DNA from: Parus major
Taxonomy: Eukaryota > Chordata > Aves > Passeriformes > Paridae
DNA length: 64,000 bases
Assembly: GCF_001522545.3 (NCBI RefSeq)
Contig: NC_031799.1
Coordinates: 40,602,001 to 40,666,000, forward strand
Direction of reading: 5' to 3'
In this document: positions 32,101 through 45,096 of the stretch, piece after piece
Layout: each line of letters opens with the position of its first letter
Numbering within the stretch: the stretch's first letter is position 1
The notes under the pieces: model-generated
Told to the model about the DNA's origin: nothing
Databases searched by the model: none
The model's input: only the letters and a program-made list of their open reading frames with translations
Made by a program: the position numbers and the translations under genes

Positions 32101-35100
32101 AAGAAAGCAATAGCAAGCAATGCATGGTTTGTACTAAATGACCATCTTGTCTGGAAGGTACCCCTCCTGCGGAGGAATGATAGAAGGGCTGTACACAGCC
32201 TACCTTGTCTAGGATTGGAATCACTCACTCCCACTGACAACAGGCTCAGCCTTGCATAGGTCACTGCCTCATGAAGTCAGACTGTATTGTACAAGTGTAA
32301 AAGCAGGTGCTTTTGATTGTATTATGTGGCCACGGGTAATAGAAGCATGCTTTCTGCCTATTAAAAGTGATGACAGAAATTGTTCCAGGTCTCTCCAACC
32401 ATCTGGCCATCAAGTCTAATTTACAGCAAAGGTAGATTGCATGGCTCTCTGGAAAGAGATGGTTTCCATTTCTGAATCTGGTTTCTTGATCTTCATAAAA
32501 GTGCTGCTTTGCTTTTATAACATCTAAATCAGCTTTCAGGCATATAGCCATTCTCCATGGCCTGTAAAACATGTGAAAATATTGCTTAATTGGGAAATAC
32601 GTTGTGTTTTTGTCCCCATGCTAAGGTACATGTTGAATTCTATATTTTTCTTCTCTTCAAGATATATATAATATGTAAAATAATTTATAATTTAGAGCTA
32701 AGCCCTGAGAAGCACTGGAGGAGCTGGCTGGCTAAATAAAAAGTGGATAAATAACACTAGCACTGAATCATGGTAGTTGTACTTGTAAAATAACTTGGAC
32801 ATATTTCCATAAAAGAAGCATTACATTTGACTAACACAGTACACATATCCTTGTAGAGTGTATGCAAATATCTTCTCACCCATAAGCATTGGTTCTTATA
32901 AGCGTAGGAAGAAGATGCAGAATGATTCAAATCTGACACTATATAAATAAGTTTGTATTTTGTCTCTGTGTGCTCTGCTCTGTCTTTTGTCAGAAGAAAA
33001 TTTACCACTAGAACACTGCTGCAGAATGGAATTCCCTGGTTTGCCTCTCTCAGCAAGCCTGAGTGTTTCAATAGAGGAAACAAACCAACAAACTCGATAC
33101 TGTGCTATGAAGGTCTGGCTGTGTTGCGCAGTTCCCGTGGGGCAGGTCATTTAGTGGAAAAACAATAGCAACCCTCAGAAAACTATGCAAAGGGTTTCTC
33201 TACTCTTGTACCTCCTCTACACGTACTTCTAGACTGCATTTTCAAACAACTATTTCTGTTGTGTTGTGTTTTCAACAGTTGTCAGTTCACTTGGTGTCAA
33301 GGGCTCATGGTTTGGCATCTGACATGCAGGAGTCAATGAGGTAGCAATGAATTTATTCGAGCAAGAAAGGAAGGAGTTGAGCAAGAACAGCTTACCAAGC
33401 AGGTAAAAGTAACACAACAAGGAGCTTTACAAAGCAATGGTATAATAAAATTTTGGTGTCCTAAACATTCCATATCTAGCCACTAAGAAATACGTGTTGC
33501 TCTGTTTCTGGTTTGCCAGAGGAGCTTAGTGGTGCTCTACCTAGCCTGAATGCAGAAGCAGTAAAACTCCCTTTTAGGGAAGAACAACTGTAGATAGATG
33601 TCTGAGTGGGAGCCATTCAGGCACTGATATGGTCACTGGAGTTTGGTGACGAAAAGAGACATCCCATGCCTATGAGTGCAGGACTGAATACTTTATATGA
33701 GGCTCCACAATGAATGTCTGGGCCAGCTGGACCAGAACTCTTGAGAATAACCAAGTCCTACAAGATCTGTAAAAGCTGTTATCCAGATAGATGAGAGCAC
33801 CTGTATCCTGTCTGGTGCCAAGCCTGCTGCATGTGCTCATAACTTATTCCACATTCCAGAAAATCATCTTTGGAGAAAGGATTTCTGAATGATTCAACTT
33901 CAGAAACAGAATCTGGCAGCGTGCACAATCAGTCCTTAAGTAGGCATCTAGGAGAAAACAGGCACAGAGCTTGTGGATGTTATAACAGCATCACACTGCA
34001 TCACGCCAGTTACACGAGAGCATCCACATGGATCTGAATGCTTTGTTGCACTGATGCTTTGTTTACAAGGTAAATATTTGACTGGCCCTTCTGTACCTTC
34101 ACCTGAATAACTAATAACTTACTGTGCTATGTCATTGAAGCAAATTGCAGTGTAATTATAGTAATAAACCCATGCAGGCCAGATCCAGGAGGACCCTGTG
34201 GAGAAGATGCTGGAGCATGCTCTGCTCCCAGAAGTGCTGACGTTACTGTACAAGCCTTGGCTGGTTGAGGACATTTTGCAAGAACTGGTTCCCCACCTCC
34301 CAAACCTGCATTTCTCCTCCTTAGGCCCACATCCTGTATTGCAGTCTCTGCAGAGCCCACAACTTCAGACACATCTGTGCAGCTTCCCTGTCCAGGAGCA
34401 GGTAGCTGCAGGCTTTCTAGGGGCCTGCCCGTAAGATCTGGTTGTCCTCTTGAGGTTTCTGCAGTGCCTTTTTGGCAGGGGCTGAAGATAAAGCAGGATG
34501 GGGTAGGAACTATGTCACTGCTGTCACTCTCTGAGAAGCCGAAGGTGTAGTGGCCTCAGGGGTGTTTTGGCCCCAGGAGTCCCCAGGTGGCCAAACCACC
34601 CAGTCCACTCCACTGTACAGCCCCACGGGAGTGGAATGGGCTTCCTCTCTGCCCCAGCCTCACAGAGCTCCCCATTGCCCAGATGATTTATCTACACTGA
34701 GCCAACTGCTTGTCTGCTAAAAGTGTAACATGGACAAGTTCCCCATTACTCCCTGAAGCTATGAAGAATATCAGAACACTAGTGGGAAACTTCAGAAGCA
34801 GCAGTTCCTTCCACAAGCTGGAGATAAAATTACCATTAATGATAAGTGCAGAAGAAAGCAGCCACCTGATTCAGCTTCTGGAGTAACATTCTAATCTGCC
34901 ACAAGCATATGGTTTACTGAAATGAAAACTGAATATAACCCACAATTGAGATTACCAAACATACTTATATAAAGCCTTTCACAGCAGCAGCATATCAGCT
35001 GGTAGGGGCTGTTACTAGAAACTAAGGTTTCTTTGTTTCTTAGCAGCAGATGATTTCCTCTCCTGGGGCAATTATGCAGCCTAATTGCCTGTAATAATCA

Positions 35101-37134
35101 CCCCTGCTAGAAGTGCCTTAATTCCCTCCCTTCTCCTTTTTTACACTCCTTACTGACTTTCTGCTTCCAAGTAGCAGAGATTGACTTTACACAGTTAGAA
35201 AGCACAGGAAATATTTAAGAATATATGTTTCTCTTTAATCTAGTGATCCTTTTTGATTCAGTCACTGGTACCTAAACTGTTATTAAAAGAAAAAATAAAT
35301 TAAAACAAAAGAGAAAAATTATAGTGTTAATTTTGAGATGTGACATATTCCTGGAAGATAAATTGTCCTTCCAGTTTGTCTGGGGTGTACTTTTTATTTT
35401 AATACTTCTTTGTAGTTATTCTTTTTTTAAGATACCAATTAGATGAGATGTACCAATGAGGGACTCTGCTAGGCTGCATTACAACAAGTTTTAAAAGTAA
35501 ACCAGAAAAATCCCTAAAAAAAAGTCATAGGGTATACTGGGAATTGGCAGGATGGATAAGGTAATATATCTTTGTCACTACCGACTTTTCTGGTTCCATT
35601 TAGATGTTACCACTGTTTTCTTTCTTACAGATGATATTGTAGCAATACCTTATTATTCATAAATACATTTTCCAATATTTACATGGATTTTGAACAGTGA
35701 GCAATAGCTTGATTTTTGGATGAAGTTCAGCAAAATATATAACCACACAGGTTCAAAACAAAGGTCTATCCTGCCTAATTTTATTTTTCTCTTGCTGACA
35801 AAGATCAGGTGTCTAGAGAAAGGTATCAGAAAAGGGAAAGCCCTTAGGGATTCTTCCAAAATGTGAAGCTCCTAAAAAAATTGCAGCCCTGAGAATTTCT
35901 GTGTCTAGCACAGCAGTAACAAGATATGTTTTCAACATAACTTATTTAGAGGCTGAATGCCTGAAATTCAAGTGCCGGAGATAGATACATAGCAAGTGTG
36001 TGGTCAGAATAATAGTAAAAATGTTCCAGAAATACAGAAAAATAGAGTTTCCAGGTGGAATGTATAAAGATATTTTACAAGGAGATTGCACATCTCCCTG
36101 CAATTTGTTTCTGTAGATCCTTTCTTCCTCAGTAGAGTGAAAGGGGGAGATGCATATTCTTTGCTCTAAAAGGCAGAGGTATTATTGCAAGGGTCCAATA
36201 ATCATGCCAGTGAGTATGACTTTTCCAAAAGAGGATTGCAGCCTTCACTATTAATTTGGTCTGGACAAGGGCCTTTTATTCTGCTGAGAACTCAAGGAGG
36301 GCTATGCTGCCTACTAAGGAAAAAAATATTGCTGTTCAATGTATGCTTTTGATAGTAGTATTTTGATAATTATTTAATGCATGCTATCGCCACTCATGAA
36401 AGAAAAAGAGCAACCATAACCACCTTATAATTGCCAAAGATGAGTAATAAGGTTAAGTGGTATCTGATTAATGCAGGCACACTTAAATTACAGGAAGAGA
36501 GACAGTTAAACTTTATTTGGAGAAATGAAGGAGAAAAAAAAGTATAATCAGAAATCTTTAGAGGGCATGGGAAGTGAAGTTCTATCTGTGTGTCAGAAAA
36601 AAGTTGGTTTTGGTGTGATTGGAAAGGGACTGCTCTCTGTGAAAAGCTGGATGCTTGGATGCATCCAAGATGAGGATGTGGGTGTATTCAAAGAAGAGGT
36701 ATAAATATCTTACAGGTTAGAAGTTTAACAAAAATACAAATGTCAGTTCTTGAGATCCAGTATGTCAAGGTGTTTTCCAGTGTCATTGAGTTTCACCAAC
36801 TAGAGGGTTTTACTATACAAGTAAATACTGATATTTATACAAGCTGAAGAGACCCCAGGGATACCTAAAAGTCACTTTGGCAAGGTGATCAAGCTGGTTT
36901 GCCTACTGACCCATCTCAATATATAGGGCTGTATTCAGACAGGCATTAGGTTCTCTGGTAGTGGTGGGACTGAGGTCAGAGGAGACTTTGAAGGCAAAGG
37001 CTGCAACTTGTTTCCTGAATTCAGAATTCAGCCTGTGGACCTGAGCGAAGATGCAGGAAGACAGCTGCTGTCTGAAACCAAAATTAGGTTTTATCTACAG
37101 CAAAATTCCATCTCTATTAGTTTTCAAGAAACAT
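26111..37134. other. 11 kb of non-coding DNA downstream of GADD45G
   Basis: Unique AT-rich sequence. Patches of higher GC occur at 28,250-28,480, 31,340-31,520 and 34,170-34,680 without splice-consistent frames. A stretch at 31,690-31,730 (AAGTGCAAGGTGATGCATCT) resembles an internal CR1 segment but is too short to call. Confidence 0.55.
30513..30556 (+). repeat. Short direct repeat (17 bp, 27-bp spacing)
   Basis: CCTATTCCCTTTTGGGG occurs at 30513-30529 and 30540-30556, identical, separated by ten bases. Confidence 0.9.
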
Positions 37135-37370
37135 TTTCATCTTTAGGTGTTTGCCTGAGACAGTATAGATGCAGCATCAATAGACCCCTGGTGCTGTAAG
37201 TAAGCAGTGAACCCTGAGGAATCAGGAATCTCAAGTTTAGGAACAGCTGACAAAATTCTGTCAAATAAAGCTGAGTAAAACCCTGAAGGGCTTTTTCCTC
37301 CCACCCAGATCATACAACAGAAGCAATGTTGGTTTAGACCCTATCACTTTACCTGTACAGGATGACTAGT
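37135..37370 (+). repeat. Diverged direct repeat, copy 1
   Basis: This segment aligns by eye with 39010-39285. The best core is GGTGCTGTAAGTAAGCAGTG, CAGCTGACAAAATTCTGTCA, AATAAAGCTGAGTAAA, TTTTTCCTCCCACCCAGAT, CATACAACAGAAGCAATGTT and TATCACTTTACCTGTACAG. Homology is firm from about 37,190 to 37,370 and tentative upstream of that. The family is unknown to me. The internal AATAAA would suit an old LTR or retroposon end. Confidence 0.65.
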
Positions 37371-39009
37371 TATATTAGTCATTTCTGTGTGGCTTGAAGA
37401 GAGATGTGAATGAAACTGTACAAGATTTAATTCTAAGCTCGTCCTTTGGTGAGGAGTATCAGCCTGTTGTTGTCACAAGTTCCCCCAAACAGAAAAACTC
37501 TTGCCCTTTCCCTGGGAAATTTCTTGGCCATTATTTTTCAGACATAAGCAGAACAGGTCTGAATATTTGAAATTGCTGCATTTTGCATCCCCCTGAGAGA
37601 ACCAGAAAACCCAATATGGATTAGGAGAACCTCTCCTCTGCATATGATGTTATTGCATCAGGAACATGCAATAACTCTGGAGAAATATTAAATTTTTAGA
37701 AGCTTAAGGAACCATGAGGCCTCTGTTTGTGAATGTATTTATATAGTAGGAGATTGTTACAGGGTAGAAAGTCAGAGAGTAAGAGAAGCCATTGAAAGCA
37801 GTTTTGCAAACTGCCACCCTTACATAATTCACAGAGATTGTGCTGCTGCTGGAAAAGGAGGGATGTTATGCTTATGCTTCATAGGAAAGTATAAACATTG
37901 GACCAAACTGCTGCAGTGGTAGCTCTGTCCAATTCAGTGTGATGAGATGAGAACTAAATTTGTCATTTTGTGACTGTGTCCTTGGGAGGCTGCATTAATG
38001 CTTTGGAGTCCTTTGGGATTTATCCCACCCTTGACTTTCCCTGGTATTTGCATGATAATGAGAACTGTGGCCTTGAGACTTTGTAAGCATCATGCAGTGT
38101 AGCTCCTGTTGCTGAAGGATCTGAAACACACAGTACCTATGCTGGATTCCTTTTGGAAGGTGTGGGCATGGTGCAGCCAAGATACATCCCTTTGTGCTGG
38201 GTAGGATGAAAACATCTCCCTTATGGTTTAACTGTCTTCAGCTTTGCTTAGCTTCTGCTCTTCCTGAAAAATGTTTCTGTGTTTACTTTTGGCATGTACT
38301 TTTAATTAGAGCAGCACATAGGTTTTCATGTTGAAGTATTAGATTCCTTTACGGAGGCATTGTGTGCAGCTCCCTTCAAAAAACACAGGAACACAAGAAA
38401 ACCCACCTTCAAAGACACCTACTGATTTTTCTACAACTACTACTATAACTACACTTTAATGTGTGAAAGAGGAAGCAGGGAAATGGGTTTTGGATTCTAC
38501 AGTCGAACCTGAACACATCTTTTTGTAGGGAAGGGAATACTGCTCTTCCAAGACTTACAGTCTACCTTTTCTACCTTAGTGGTGATTGTAATAGGCAGTT
38601 TTACTTTTCTGAGTGTACGTAGGGGACTGAAACTCAGCATGGCATCAGCTCTGGGTACTCTGCATTCCTGCACAGTTACCTCAGCTGCTGCTCTCTCTCT
38701 CCCCAGCCAGAATGATTAGCCAACAAGTCTGTCTATCTTGTAAGCATGTGGGTTGTTGCTCCAGCTATGCACACTCACCCACACTCACAGTCATGCAGGC
38801 TGAAAAAGACAAAGGCATGTTTTCCTGGCATGGCAGTAATGCAGTCAAAATTAAAAATGAATCAGGGAAGAAACATAAAACTGAAATGTAGCCATTGTGC
38901 ATGTGATTGTGATTCACATTTTCATCAAAGAGCCTGCAAGGTCTTTGACAGATGTGACCCTCTTCAAGAAAAAACAACCATGAAGTTTGGGAAGCTATTC
39001 ATATATAAA

Positions 39010-39285
39010 TTTTTAGGGACTGTTTACCCTTCACTAAAGATAAGTGTAGGGCAGACCTGCTCCTGGTGCTGCATGCAATAAGACATCCAAGGGCTGAAAT
39101 GAGATGTGAGTTGGTAAGTAAGCAGGGAACCCCAAATATTTAGGAATGCTGCCTTGAGGAGCCAAGAGCTGACAAAATTATGTCAAATAAAGCTGAATAA
39201 ACATCATGGGTTTTTTCCTCCGACCAAAATCATACAAAAGAGGCAATGTTATTTTGGTAATTTTATCATTTTATATGTACAGAAA
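39010..39285 (+). repeat. Diverged direct repeat, copy 2
   Basis: The counterpart of 37135-37370, in the same orientation, about 1.9 kb downstream. Matching core segments are TTGGTAAGTAAGCAGGGAAC, GAGCTGACAAAATTATGTCA, AATAAAGCTGAATAAA, TTTTTTCCTCCGACCAAAAT, CATACAAAAGAGGCAATGTT and TATCATTTTATATGTACAG. I estimate identity at roughly three quarters over the core, so the duplication is old. Confidence 0.65.
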
Positions 39286-41049
39286 CACTCAGCTAGAACT
39301 AGTCTAGTCTAGATTTGCAATGGGTGCTAAGGGTGATCTGTGGAGACCAGCAGCTAGGGTAAGTCACTTGGCTGTAAGGCGATACTCCTTTGTTTAGAAC
39401 TCTTTAAACTGGAGCATGGTCAAAACATTAGCAAAGCTGTCTGTTGTTTTTGTTTTTATTGTTGTTATTATTTTTATTATTATAATTATATCCCTCCTGA
39501 CCAGAATCTGACCCTTGTGTTTCTCACTAGCTGTGTATAGAGGGTTATTTTACCCACAATGAGAGGACCTTTCCCCCAAAGGTTTTGGAGGACCTAGCAA
39601 GGGGACAATGTCCTGGCAAGTCTCAGTAAAAAATAAACAATTTTAATTCCACCGTTGTGCTTTCCTAAGGCTACTGCTGTACTTTTTTTTTTTTTCCTGT
39701 GAAGTACTGGATATATCTTTCTCTAGTACCTTGGAAGAGAACTGTATTGGATGACATTTGTACATAGCTTGCCTTAAGAACGTGGATGCTCTGAAGAGAA
39801 CTGTGAAGAGAATTCTAAGCAAGAACCTGGGTCACTACAATCTTTCTGCAGAAAAAGAGTTCTGTGAGCCAAAACCACCAGCCTTATTGTCTTTAGGGTA
39901 AGCTGAAGGCAAAGACAAAATGACCTTTCCTAAAAAATCAGCTGCTCAGTGGATAATGTCTGCAGATCAAGGTCTGGAGCTCATGATAATTTTTTTGTCT
40001 CTGTTTTTGAAGCCTCCCATCAGCTAAACTGGAGGCAGCATTTCAGAGAAAAAGCATACTTGCATATTCTGATATCCTTCTGTAACTACACTCTATGAAA
40101 AGGAATTAAACTCTTGACCTAAAGTAGAGAGTAGGGGGTCCACAGCTATTTTTACTATGGGCCTGGTTCATTATCTCAGCTTAAGAAAGGAGAAATGAGG
40201 AAAGTACCTTCCTTGCGTTGTGTCTTTTGTCACAGTGAGAGGCATGTCATCTTAATATTTTAAGCTAGTTTGTGAGGGGGAAATATCTCTACTGGTTATG
40301 TTTAGAAATTAGTTTTTCCCATGTATTATTTCACCTTAGAAAGAAAGCCAAATTGAGATCCAGAACACATTTCTCAAATATCACAGGCCTACAGTTTCTA
40401 TACTTTTTCTGTAAAATTTAATTGTAAAAACATATTGAAACTATGAGGGGACTGCTAAAGTGAAACTAATTGCTAAAAAATGAGAGAAATGATAAATCTA
40501 ACTGTGCAACACTGAAAGAAATCAGCCAGCAGAAAGCAACTTCTGCTCTAGGAATGCTGTGCCTCAAAGGAAAAGAAGAGCTATGGACAGCTAATATGCA
40601 TTTTACTAAGGAAGAGTTTTTGAAAAGGATGATTTTAATTCTGTGTATAGCAAAAATCCTCAGGGAGTATGAAGTAAATTTCTAAAACTGACAACAGATA
40701 TTTTGTAGGAATCTTTTATTTGTAAGACTACATATATATATATATACTTACAATGACTGTTGAAAGCATTGTGAACTTACCAGTAATGGGTCTGAAAATG
40801 TTCACCTGGGACATGTGAAATATTCACCCTGCTCCCCCCACTTCCTTCCTCCCCTCCATCCCACTTAGGAAAAGACTCCATCAAACATTTCTTGTAAGAA
40901 AAGCAGCATTATTGAGGAAAAAACTACCCTGTCCTTTTCCTTTGGAGGAGGGGCTGGTTCACAATTACCAGGTGTGGAAGGCACATACGAAGCCAGTGGG
41001 AAAAGTCTGGTGGGTCTCATTTCCACCATCCAAAGCTCTGGACATTTGT
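39286..41049. other. Non-coding DNA
   Basis: AT-rich, with an imperfect TTATTATT-type low-complexity stretch near 39,450-39,490 and the AT microsatellite at 40,732. Nothing else is recognised. Confidence 0.6.
40732..40746. repeat. (AT)n microsatellite
   Basis: A short run of seven AT units in AT-rich intergenic DNA. Confidence 0.85.
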
Positions 41050-41745
41050 CACAGTCTTGGTAACATGCAGCATGCTGGGATGAGAGCAGCCTGAGTCTGA
41101 GGATATGCAGGGTCACCTCAACAAACTGGAGCTCATGGCAACCCCTGAGGACAATAAATGTAAAACCTGCCAGTGAGGATGGTGTGACCCCATGCAATGT
41201 TCTGAGTTTGGGGCTGATAGTCCAGAGTAGTTTCTGTGCAGAAAAGCTTGTGAAGGTCCTGCTGGCTGGCACATTGAGTGAGCCATCCAGCAAGAAAATT
41301 GCACCCTGGCCTGTGCTGGAGGATGTGTTTTTGTTTTTTCTCTTCTCAGCACTGCTGAGGCTGCAGCTGGAGACCCGTGTCCTGCACATGAAAGATACCG
41401 ATAACTTGGAGCAAGTCCAGGCAATGAGGGGACTGGAGTGCTTGATCAATTGCTGCTGTCAACTCCCTAATAGGTGGCTGTAGAGAAGAAGGAAGTCAAA
41501 CTCTGCTGGTCCCTGCACTGCAGAAGGATGAGAGCCAAACTACCACAAATTTCAGCAAAGGGAAATTGGAGCAAGCTATAAAGAAAAATGGTTTTTTTTT
41601 TTCCTGGTGGGTATTGAACACTGGGCAGGCTGGATGTTCCCATCCCAGGAGATGTTCAGAGCTTGACAAAAAATGGTCCTAGTCTCACTTCAGAGTTCAC
41701 TTGCTCTGCCTTGAGAAGGATGATGGACTGGATGCCTTCCAGTAG
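41050..41745 (+). mobile_element. Old CR1 LINE 3' fragment, plus strand
   Basis: Strong drift, but the CR1 order is kept: CAACAAACTGGAGCTCATGG, GACCCCATGCAATGTTCTGA, GGTCCTGCTGGCTGGCACA, ACCCTGGCCTGTGCTGGAGG, TTGGAGCAAGTCCAGGCAAT, GGTGGCTGTAGAGAAGAAGG, CCATCCCAGGAGATGTTCAG and GATGATGGACTGGATGCCTT near the 3' end. The terminal octamers are no longer clear. Reading frames here (for example the minus-strand one at 40865-41449) are by-products. Confidence 0.75.
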
Positions 41746-44196
41746 ATTTTTCATATCTAAATTCTACTCTTTCTTTTTACCCATGAATTACCCATTAGCC
41801 TTCCTATTCTGCAGGTGCTCTTATGACATACTTATTTCTGGACCTTGATACTCAGGGGGAATTCTTGATGCTGCTTGATCACTACTCAGAATGGACAGAG
41901 GAGGAAAACTTTGTTAGATCATATCCTCCTTTACTAATCTCCTGGATCTGCCATGAGTTAATTCACCCTTTCATCTTTGCTCCCAAATGTCTTGTAAAGA
42001 CAGATTTAAGGCCAGAGAAACACAAATCAGCTCTCAATTGTCAATAAGGATCAGGTAATAGAGCCTGCTAAGAGAAGGAGCTGGCCAAGCACTTGAAAAT
42101 TTGTTTCAGGTGTGCAGCGATGAAGGATTCACTTCTCTTGGCTTATGCTGCTCCCACCCACTGGATGACTGGAGAGTATTTCTGGTGAAGAGCAGTGACT
42201 GGTCTGCAGATGTTCAGAGAGCTTCCCACACTGTGCTTGTCTCCTACTGCAGCCAGTGTGTGGGTCTGCATGTGCAAAAACCATTAAAAGTCTTTTGTGC
42301 CTTAAGTGTTCCCTCCTGGTTAAAGACATCTTGGCCTCACATGTAACTCATATGCACTCTACTCCATTTTGATTGGTGCTTGCTCCTCCCTTCCTTGACA
42401 TTGTCCCCTGTTGCTGGCTCCTGCCAATGCTTGTTTGGCTCCAGGATCTACTTCACTTGGCAGAGCCCATGTGTATGTAGACATGGAGCTTTGGCAAAGC
42501 CCGTGCCCCACCCTTCTTTCTCTTTCTCCTCTTGCATGCCTTACGCTTAAATAGTTTCACATTTCCATGGATGTTGTCAGTCCCAGACAGTGCAATGATG
42601 TTCTGGGGTTTCCAAAATGTACTCAAAAAAGCCCTTCTGCCTTCTGTAGGAAAACACATGTTGCCTTTCTTGAGCCATACAGGTCCATTACACCAGTTTT
42701 TATTTGGCTTATTACAATGCTAGACAAAATTGCGCTGATCTGCACTTATTTGCAGGTAGCAAATTAGCTGAGGTTGTTGACTTTTTCAGCAGCAAAGCAT
42801 GCCCAGGACAAGTCACTTTTTAAATTTTTTTTTATTTGTGAATAAACTCACAAATTCAGTATTTTGACATAGTTCAAAAAAATCTCCGTGGTTCTCAAAT
42901 GTCAGCAGAAGTTTCTTGCAGTGTTCTCCCTGAGCCACTGAATCTTTGGTCAGGTGCTGGATCACTCTGGCTGTGTTACTCTTCTTTAAAAACTGGCAAT
43001 CATGTAATCACAGAATAAAGCCCACACATTTGAGTGTTTGCTAAAGTAAATTGTTGATGTAAATAATCTGTGAGTCAATTAAAGGCTAGGGCTTTGTCAT
43101 GTGAACCATTTACCATGTACTTGCGAATTACTAAGATGTAGCCAGAAGATAAGTTCTATTCACAAACAGGGCACACTGCTAAGCTTGCAGTATGTTTTAC
43201 TAAGGGTGAAATGCAAGCTTGGGGAAGAAGATGTGTCTAAGGGAGAAAAAAGAACCACAGCAAAATCATGGATTAATATTTTTCCTATGTGGCAGGTCAC
43301 TGAATTTTGCTCACTGCCATTTGCCTTTTCGTTTACAATAACTGATAGAAGTTCAGGTTATATACCCTCCTGTAATCTATCTTCCCCACATTTCCAAATA
43401 TGCCCCCATTTCCTTGTTATAAAAAAAAGAATCTTTCAGGTTTCTGGAGTAACATGTCATGCTGGAAACTCTGCATCTTTGATCTTTAGTTCTACAGCAC
43501 TGTTTGGGTCTTTTTATCTGTCCCTGCTCACAGATTTACAAGTGAGAATGACACACAGAGAAGTACGATGTGACAGTGCTTTCATGCAACCAGGCACGCT
43601 AGAAACTCCCTGCTGGCAGGAGGATCAAGAAAACAGATCTCTTTGCAGTTCTGGCCTAGGCTCTCTGCATCCTACTTGTACAGCATGAATCTATGCAGAA
43701 ATATCAGTCATGTTGTGCTGCTGAGGCTGGGAGGTTTATGACTTAATAAAGGATTGCATCTTGAAAGTGAGATTTACTCTGTTCAGATTGCCAGTAGAAA
43801 CGTTTTTGTGATATGCATTCTGCTCAAACACTTAACAAATATTCTAATTGCCATTAGAGTGGTGCACAGACATGCTGATCCTCTGGAAGTTGTAAGTATG
43901 AAGAAGGGGAGGGGCAAGGAAAGACATCTGGCGTAATGTTGAACTGGCTTTTCCGTCTCGCTGTTGTGTCATTGCTGACCCATCTTTGGGTCAGAGGTGA
44001 AAATATGTGGGATGTGGAAAGTGATACTCTGGAGTAGGCTCCCTCCGGTTTCCTGCTGGGATTTTCTGCGGGACAAGTAGGTGCATGTTTCCACACTCAG
44101 GCTGACTTCTCTGAGCATGCAGGCTGCTGTGGAGTGCAGAAGTGCTCCAGTGCCCAAGGGGAGCTGCCCCAAAGGCAGTGCAGCTCTCTCTCCATG

Positions 44197-44214
44197 CAGC
44201 AGCAGCAGCAGCAG
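44197..44214 (+). repeat. (CAG)6 microsatellite
   Basis: Six CAG units lie in a GC-richer unique patch (44,090-44,260). The poly-Ser, poly-Ala or poly-Leu frames through it are artefacts. Confidence 0.9.
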
Positions 44215-45060
44215 CCTCCTGCACAGGCAGGCATGTATCTCAGCAGCAGCCACTGCCGTGAGAGCACAATGGTTCAGGAGTAAAAAGGCTGGATCCAGGC
44301 AGTCACATGAACAGAACAATGCATAAACAAGGTCTGCAATTACTTAGCTGACTCCCTTCCCCAAAGCTGAGCATAAATACATATTAGAGCGAAGCCGGAC
44401 TGGTAGCTCGGTTATTTTTTCCATCCTTTGGCCAAAGAGTCTGTGGTGGCTCCATGTGGATCACGCATCCTCAGCATTCCTGTCATCAGTCATCAGGACA
44501 GTGTCTTGAAACAAGTGGTAAGCTGAAGCAAGCTTTATGGAAAGCTTCCAGTTTCTCTTCCTTGATGTTGTTATTTCAGCCCTGGATACTTTTCCTGAGG
44601 AACTTTCCCTTCAAATGAGTGTCTGAGATGTGATGGATAAATGTATCAACAGTAAAGCACATATACATGCCTGGTATTTGAGTCAGAGATGTGTAGTAAT
44701 TGTTTCACAACCATTTTGGGTTTGTATTAGAATTGTCAGGACACAAATTTTTCTCTTCTCACTGATAAATTTGCTTTTGTCAAAGTAACTGTATGTCCTA
44801 TCTGTTTTATCTTGTTTTCTGATTTCCTTGACCTCGTTTGTAAGCAACTCCTCCCATAACTTGAATTTAAAAAATTTACATTTCAGAAACCGTCCACCAG
44901 GAACCAGAGTGTAACCTGGTATTTCCAGAAAAGATACACTTGTTGCCTAGCTTTCACTGAGACCATCTTATTTTGCAAAAAGAAAGTTGTTGGATTTTTT
45001 TTAAAATGTTCCAAATCCTTTCCTCTCCCCTTTGAAATTTATCCAGAGCACCGTCTCACG

Positions 45061-45096
45061 GTGTGCACTGCAGTCAGCGTGTGCACTGCAGTCAGG
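45061..45096 (+). repeat. 18-bp tandem duplication
   Basis: GTGTGCACTGCAGTCAGC is followed by GTGTGCACTGCAGTCAGG, 17 of 18 identical. Confidence 0.9.

Noticed and set aside
37135..39285. Definite LTR provirus
   Set aside because: The two repeats are only partly alignable, no TG...CA ends or internal mobile-element protein could be seen; kept only as a direct-repeat pair.
40865..41449. 194-codon minus-strand frame
   Set aside because: Largely antisense to an old plus-strand CR1 copy; an artefact of the repeat.
43101..43688. 195-codon open frame
   Set aside because: Composition is that of random AT-balanced DNA and no family motif, splice site or promoter is seen.
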